Shown in pieces: positions 4,445-5,100 of a stretch of 5,100 nt of DNA; the first letter of the stretch is position 1, and each line of letters begins with the position of its first letter. A model generated the notes under the pieces. It was not told the DNA's origin, ran no database searches, and worked only from the letters and a program-made list of their open reading frames with translations. Both the position numbers and the translations under genes were made by a program. Source of the DNA: Terriglobia bacterium (lineage in GTDB: Bacteria > Acidobacteriota > Terriglobia > UBA7540); contig JASHYZ010000030.1 of NCBI GenBank assembly GCA_030042795.1, positions 1 through 5,100 on the forward strand, read 5' to 3'.

Positions 4445-5100
4445 ATGAGAAACGAACAGGATACACCGAAAACGTTATTGGAAGCGGTGAAATATTACGC
4501 GGATTTCGAGCACTGCAAGGCCGTGATGATCTCAGTTCGGTGGCCCGATGGAATCGTGCGCTGTCCTATTTGCGATTCCGATCACGTCACGTACATGGCA
4601 AAGACGCGACGTTGGAAGTGCTATGGAAAGCACCCGCGTCCGCAGTTCACGCTCAAGGTCGGAACTATATTTGAGGATTCACCGATTCCGCTTGAGAAAT
4701 GGCTTCCGGCTGTGTGGTTGCTGGCAGATTGCAAGAACGGTATCAGTTCCTATGAGCTTGGCCGTGCCCTTGGAGTTACGCAAAAGACCGCGTGGTTCAT
4801 GCTCCATCGGATTCGAAAGGCCATGCAAGCTGGCACGTTCCTGAAGCTAGACGGTGAGGTGGAAGTCGATGAGACTTTCATCGGCGGCAAGGCTCGGAAT
4901 ATGCACGTCGCTCAGCGTCAGCGGCGCATTACTGGAACTGGCGGAACGGACAAAACCGCAGTCATGGGAATCGTGAAGCGTGGCGGAGAAGTTCGCGCGA
5001 TGGTGGTTCCAGACCGCAAGAAGCAAACACTTCACGCTCACGTCGAGGATAACGTCCAGGCTGGTGCTGCGCTCTACAGCGACGATCTCCGCTCCTATGA
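4445..5100 (+). CDS. IS1595 family (ISXO2-like) transposase, 3' end outside window
   Basis: The frame is open from ATG 4445 to the window edge (218 codons seen), in frame with no stop. An N-terminal zinc-ribbon-like segment carries CPIC (40-43) and a second site with Cys59 and His63 (WKCYGKH), followed by the family-typical FTLKVGTIFEDSPI (68-81). A helix-turn-helix-like stretch follows (about 100-127, ISSYELGRALGVTQKTAWFM). The DDE-type nuclease domain starts with VDETFIGGK (141-149, first catalytic Asp142) and continues to LYSDDLRSY (210-218, second catalytic Asp213 or 214). The third acidic residue would lie beyond the edge. The enzyme cuts and joins element ends in cut-and-paste transposition. 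Nothing seen is broken. It is divergent from the membrane-protein gene and probably mobilises it. Confidence 0.92.
   Translation, partial: MRNEQDTPKTLLEAVKYYADFEHCKAVMISVRWPDGIVRCPICDSDHVTYMAKTRRWKCYGKHPRPQFTLKVGTIFEDSPIPLEKWLPAVWLLADCKNGISSYELGRALGVTQKTAWFMLHRIRKAMQAGTFLKLDGEVEVDETFIGGKARNMHVAQRQRRITGTGGTDKTAVMGIVKRGGEVRAMVVPDRKKQTLHAHVEDNVQAGAALYSDDLRSY

Larger units (their letters stand above)
3311..5100 (+). mobile_element. IS1595/ISXO2-family element with a passenger gene (left part)
   Basis: The segment begins where the antitoxin reading breaks, is visibly more AT-rich than the housekeeping block, and contains an ISXO2-type transposase (4445 onwards) preceded by a divergent membrane-protein gene (3359-4360). 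Elements of the IS1595 family are known to carry passenger genes in some cases, which fits this layout. The left end is placed at about 3311 only from loss of antitoxin similarity; it could be off by some bases. The right end, matching inverted repeat and target duplication lie outside the window, so the boundaries are unproven. TTAACTAACCA near the left end (3323-3333) recurs as TTGACTAACCA at 4409-4419. Confidence 0.55.

Noticed and set aside
4548..4844. Plus-strand 98-residue frame inside the transposase
   Set aside because: It is out of frame with the transposase reading, which carries the zinc-ribbon, GTIFEDSPI and DETFIGGK motifs across the same bases.
2883..5100. A CRISPR array or an intact defence system beyond the tRNA
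   Set aside because: No regularly spaced repeats occur, and the only defence-like genes (toxin and antitoxin) are truncated or frameshifted.

Overview
The window looks like chromosomal DNA from a GC-rich, free-living Gram-negative-type bacterium. Gene content and protein style (a long-chain polyprenyl synthase, a CYTH protein, twin TatA proteins containing [20 protein letters not shown], a HigB/HigA remnant and an ISXO2-type transposase) suggest Acidobacteriota or a relative. This is an inference from remembered family resemblance, not from a search.

Layout. Positions 1-84 are probably the 3' end of an unidentified upstream gene. Positions 85-450 contain no convincing gene but several small inverted repeats. 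Positions 451-2745 form a compact plus-strand housekeeping block: a trans-long-chain polyprenyl diphosphate synthase (quinone side chain), a CYTH-domain protein 16 bp behind it, then, after a promoter-like sequence, two tandem tatA paralogues with good Shine-Dalgarno sites. A weak terminator candidate and a clean tRNA-Asn(GTT) with encoded CCA (2883-2957) close the block.

From the base after the tRNA the character changes to accessory DNA. Directly next to the tRNA CCA lies the 3' half of a HigB/RelE-like (Gp49-type) toxin gene. It lacks its 5' half and carries a frameshift at a CT dinucleotide repeat. Its stop overlaps, by ATGA, the start of an antitoxin gene of which only the first ~41 codons remain, before the helix-turn-helix. 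The antitoxin reading is broken near 3311 by lower-GC DNA that carries a minus-strand gene for an unrecognised single-pass membrane protein with a coiled coil (3359-4360) and, divergently, an IS1595/ISXO2-family transposase (4445 to beyond the window end). The transposase has a well-spaced sigma70-like promoter whose predicted start falls at the ATG.

Reading of the whole: a conserved housekeeping block ends in a tRNA that probably served as an integration or recombination border. A toxin-antitoxin pair beyond it has decayed by truncation, frameshift and insertion, and the inserted element appears to be an IS1595-type unit with an uncharacterised passenger membrane protein. No convincing wholly new system is visible. 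The passenger gene and the tRNA/TA/IS junctions are the most worthwhile points.
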